Source: Porphyromonadaceae bacterium UBA7141 (GTDB lineage Bacteria > Bacteroidota > Bacteroidia > Bacteroidales > Muribaculaceae). From it: a DNA stretch of 9,120 nt. Each line of letters opens with the position of its first letter. The first letter of the stretch is position 1. Positions 7,269-9,120 of this stretch are shown here, in pieces. The notes under the pieces were generated by a model. The model was not told the origin of the DNA, made no database searches, and saw nothing but the letters and a program-made list of their open reading frames with translations. The stretch covers positions 21,970-31,089 of the forward strand of contig DKWX01000037.1 of the NCBI GenBank assembly GCA_002491945.1. Direction: 5' to 3'. Both the position numbers and the translations under genes were made by a program.

Positions 7269-7326
7269 GTCGGCCGACTGCCGCCTCCCGTAAGTGGATG
7301 GGATCGGGAGGCGGCAATATGCCGAC
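7269..7326 (-). terminator. Large GC-rich hairpin between glyS and lemA
   Basis: A perfect 12-bp stem pairs 7279-7290 (TGCCGCCTCCCG) with 7305-7316 around a 14-base loop. Beyond a 4-by-4 internal loop (7275-7278 against 7317-7320), GTCGGC (7269-7274) pairs with GCCGAC (7321-7326), giving an 18-bp two-part stem. It lies 14 bp past the glyS stop. No long U-run follows on the minus strand, only an AU-rich stretch, so it may be a leaky terminator, a transcript-stabilising structure or a processing site that lowers lemA expression relative to glyS. Confidence 0.65.
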
Positions 7327-7340
7327 AGTAAAATTTGAAA

Positions 7341-8885
7341 TTAAAGTAGTTTCTTGAGGAGAGTGTTGAGGCTGACCTTTTCGGAAAGAATCTTTTCGAG
7401 GTCAGTCACTTTTACACGCTCCTGTTCCATAGAGTCACGATGGCGCAGTGTCACGGTGTCGTCTTCGAGAGTCTGATGGTCGACTGTGATGCAATATGGA
7501 GTGCCGATAGCATCCTGACGCCGGTAGCGTTTGCCGATAGAATCTTTTTCGTCCACCTGACAAGTGAAGTCAAACCGGAGACGGTGCTGAATCTCTCTTG
7601 CCTTTTCAGGCAGACCGTCCTTCTTTACGAGCGGGAGTACAGCACACTTTACCGGAGCCAGAGCCGGCGGGAAGTGTAGCACAGCGCGGTGGTCGCCGTT
7701 GCCGAGGTCCTGGTCTTCGAAGCAGCTGCAGAAAATAGAGAGGAACATGCGGTCGACGCCGATGGAAGTCTCGATTACGTAAGGGACATAACTTTCGCCG
7801 AGTTCCGGGTCGAAGTACTGTATTTTTCTTCCGGAGAACTTCTCATGCTGAGAGAGGTCGAAGTTGGTACGGGAGTGTATGCCTTCCACTTCCTTGAACC
7901 CGAAAGGCATCTGAAATTCGATATCAGTGGCGGCGTTGGCGTAATGTGCCAGTTTCTCGTGGTCATGGAAACGGTATTTTTCGTTGCCCAGCCCGAGAGC
8001 CTCATGCCATTTGAGTCGAGTCTGGCGCCAGAAGTCAAACCATTTTAGTTCTTCGCCCGGTCGCACGAAGAACTGCATTTCCATCTGTTCGAACTCACGC
8101 ATACGGAATATGAACTGGCGTGCCACAATCTCGTTGCGGAAAGCCTTGCCAATCTGAGCGATGCCGAACGGGAGGCGCATACGTCCCGTCTTCTGGACGT
8201 TCAGATAGTTGACAAATATGCCCTGGGCGGTTTCCGGACGAAGGTAGACATCCATAGCACCATCGGCCGTAGATCCCATTTCAGTCTTGAACATGAGGTT
8301 GAACTGACGCACATCGGTCCAGTTGCGAGTGCCGCTGATCGGGTCTGCGATTTCATAGTCGAGTATAATCTGTTTCAGCTCGGCGAGATCGTTGGCGTTC
8401 ATGGCTTCGGAGAAACGGGAGTGGAGCTCTTCGCGCTTTTTGGCGTGTTCGAGGACACGGGGATTGGTCTGGCGGAACATCGCTTCATCAAAGCTGTCGC
8501 CAAATCGTTTTGCGGCTTTAGCCACCTCCTTATTGATTTTGTCATCGAATTTAGCGATTTCGTCTTCGATGAGCACATCGGCGCGGTATCTCTTTTTAGA
8601 GTCCTTATTGTCAATCAGAGGGTCGTTAAAGGCATCGACATGACCTGAGGCTTTCCAGATAGTAGGGTGCATGAAGATAGCCGAGTCGATACCCACAATA
8701 TTGTCGTGGAGCATGGTCATGGCTTCCCACCAGTAACGCTTGATATTGTTTTTCAGTTCCACGCCATTCTGCCCGTAGTCGTAGACAGCCGACAGCCCGT
8801 CGTAGATTTCGCTTGACTGGAACACAAACCCATACTCCTTGGCATGGGCTATGATTGTCTTGAATACATCTTCTTGCTTTGCCAT
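7341..8885 (-). CDS. glyS: Glycyl-tRNA synthetase (single-chain, dimeric type)
   Basis: This 514-residue class II aminoacyl-tRNA synthetase charges tRNA-Gly with glycine in the cytoplasm and belongs to the single-chain, alpha2-type GlyRS rather than the tetrameric GlyQ/GlyS enzyme. The N-terminal catalytic part shows the EIYDGLSAVYDYGQNG block (26-41), WKASGHVDAFNDP (77-89), RPETAQGIFVNY (216-227), motif 2 with FRNEI (249-253) and REFEQMEMQFFVRP (263-276), and motif 3 ETSIGVDRMFLSIF (372-385, Arg379). The C-terminal anticodon-binding domain covers about 405-500 (FPPALAPVKCAVLPL, then RYRRQDAIGTPYCITVD). The frame is intact and the length is normal. The ATG at 8883-8885 gives the usual MAKQEDVFK start. 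A Bacteroidetes-type promoter stands about 95 bp upstream. Downstream, a hairpin separates it from lemA. Confidence 0.98.
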   Translation of the reverse strand: MAKQEDVFKTIIAHAKEYGFVFQSSEIYDGLSAVYDYGQNGVELKNNIKRYWWEAMTMLHDNIVGIDSAIFMHPTIWKASGHVDAFNDPLIDNKDSKKRYRADVLIEDEIAKFDDKINKEVAKAAKRFGDSFDEAMFRQTNPRVLEHAKKREELHSRFSEAMNANDLAELKQIILDYEIADPISGTRNWTDVRQFNLMFKTEMGSTADGAMDVYLRPETAQGIFVNYLNVQKTGRMRLPFGIAQIGKAFRNEIVARQFIFRMREFEQMEMQFFVRPGEELKWFDFWRQTRLKWHEALGLGNEKYRFHDHEKLAHYANAATDIEFQMPFGFKEVEGIHSRTNFDLSQHEKFSGRKIQYFDPELGESYVPYVIETSIGVDRMFLSIFCSCFEDQDLGNGDHRAVLHFPPALAPVKCAVLPLVKKDGLPEKAREIQHRLRFDFTCQVDEKDSIGKRYRRQDAIGTPYCITVDHQTLEDDTVTLRHRDSMEQERVKVTDLEKILSEKVSLNTLLKKLL

Positions 8886-8979
8886 TATCTTGTAAGCTTA
8901 TTGATTGAGATTTCAAAATAGGGGAGAGCCGATAGATGAAAAATATAGATTTCAATTTCCACGTCACTCCATAATCATG

Positions 8980-9011
8980 CAAAGTTAATAAAAATCGACC
9001 GATTTCACAAA
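8980..9011 (-). promoter_or_regulatory. Bacteroidetes-type promoter of glyS
   Basis: On the minus strand TTTG (9008-9011, -33 element) is followed after 20 bases by TAACTTTG (8980-8987), an exact match to the -7 consensus TAnnTTTG recognised by the primary sigma factor of this phylum. Spacing of 19-21 is typical. Transcription should begin a few bases below 8980, giving a leader of roughly 90 nt before the glyS ATG. Confidence 0.82.
8992..9005. promoter_or_regulatory. Dyad inside the glyS promoter spacer
   Basis: AAATCG (8992-8997) and CGATTT (9000-9005) form a perfect inverted repeat with a 2-base centre. It lies wholly inside the 20-base spacer between the -33 and -7 elements of the glyS promoter, where a bound protein would block RNA polymerase. 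This is position-based inference; no regulator is encoded in the window. Confidence 0.35.
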
Positions 9012-9059
9012 ATTAGGAGATACGGCTGTTGGGAAATTTTCATATGGCCCAAGTCAGGT

Positions 9060-9120
9060 AAGTAAGTGTTCAAATTTAATTTATACAATATGCGGACTTG
9101 TTTTTTAGTCGATTCCGGTG
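9060..9120 (-). repeat. 61-bp inverted repeat, right copy
   Basis: This is the partner of 43-103 in opposite orientation (58/61 identical) and reaches the last base of the window, so its full length is unknown. The inward-pointing TAAATTTG is at 9071-9078 on the minus strand. Its inner end is 48 bp upstream of the glyS -33 element, so the copy lies outside the promoter and does not appear to disrupt it. Confidence 0.9.

Noticed and set aside
43..9120. The block as a composite transposon or mobile island
   Set aside because: The genes between the repeats are housekeeping or ordinary envelope genes, none encodes a transposase, integrase or relaxase, and no target-site duplication can be assessed at the edges.

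Overview
The window looks like chromosomal DNA from a member of the Bacteroidales, plausibly a Muribaculaceae-like gut commensal. The grounds are: protein families typical of the phylum (a GHL10/DUF187 glycosidase, a TIGR02757/DUF2400 protein, an S9 peptidase, an FKBP-type isomerase with a lipobox, LemA and a single-chain GlyRS); a near-perfect Bacteroidetes-type promoter (TTTG, 20 bp, TAACTTTG) in front of glyS; and start codons without clear Shine-Dalgarno sequences. The family-level placement is inference.

Layout: positions 1-346 hold an edge repeat and a gene-free leader with small hairpins. Two plus-strand genes follow, 21 bp apart: a secreted GHL10 glycosidase-like protein (347-1900) and a TIGR02757 protein (1922-2704). 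A strong hairpin overlapping the second stop codon (2703-2736) closes this unit and works sequence-wise in both directions. After an unexplained 264-bp spacer, all remaining genes are on the minus strand. In transcription order they are glyS (8885-7341), lemA (7250-6657), an FKBP-type isomerase lipoprotein (6630-6073), an S9 peptidase (5901-3337) and a small lipoprotein (3327-3001). A large GC-rich hairpin sits between glyS and lemA.

Function: glyS is housekeeping translation machinery. The four genes downstream all encode exported or lipid-anchored proteins, so the minus strand reads as a cell-envelope cluster (LemA, a periplasmic folding catalyst, a peptidase and a small lipoprotein) behind an essential gene. 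The plus-strand pair links an exported glycosidase-like protein with a cytoplasmic protein of unknown function.

The least ordinary feature is a 61-bp inverted repeat (58/61 identical) at 43-103 and 9060-9120 that brackets all the genes and runs into the right edge. It most likely represents two copies of a dispersed intergenic or IS-linked repeat, and the window ends may be contig breaks at that repeat. I found no CRISPR array, transposase, phage gene, tRNA, rRNA or defence system. Apart from the repeat and a few regulatory or unknown items, this is an ordinary region.
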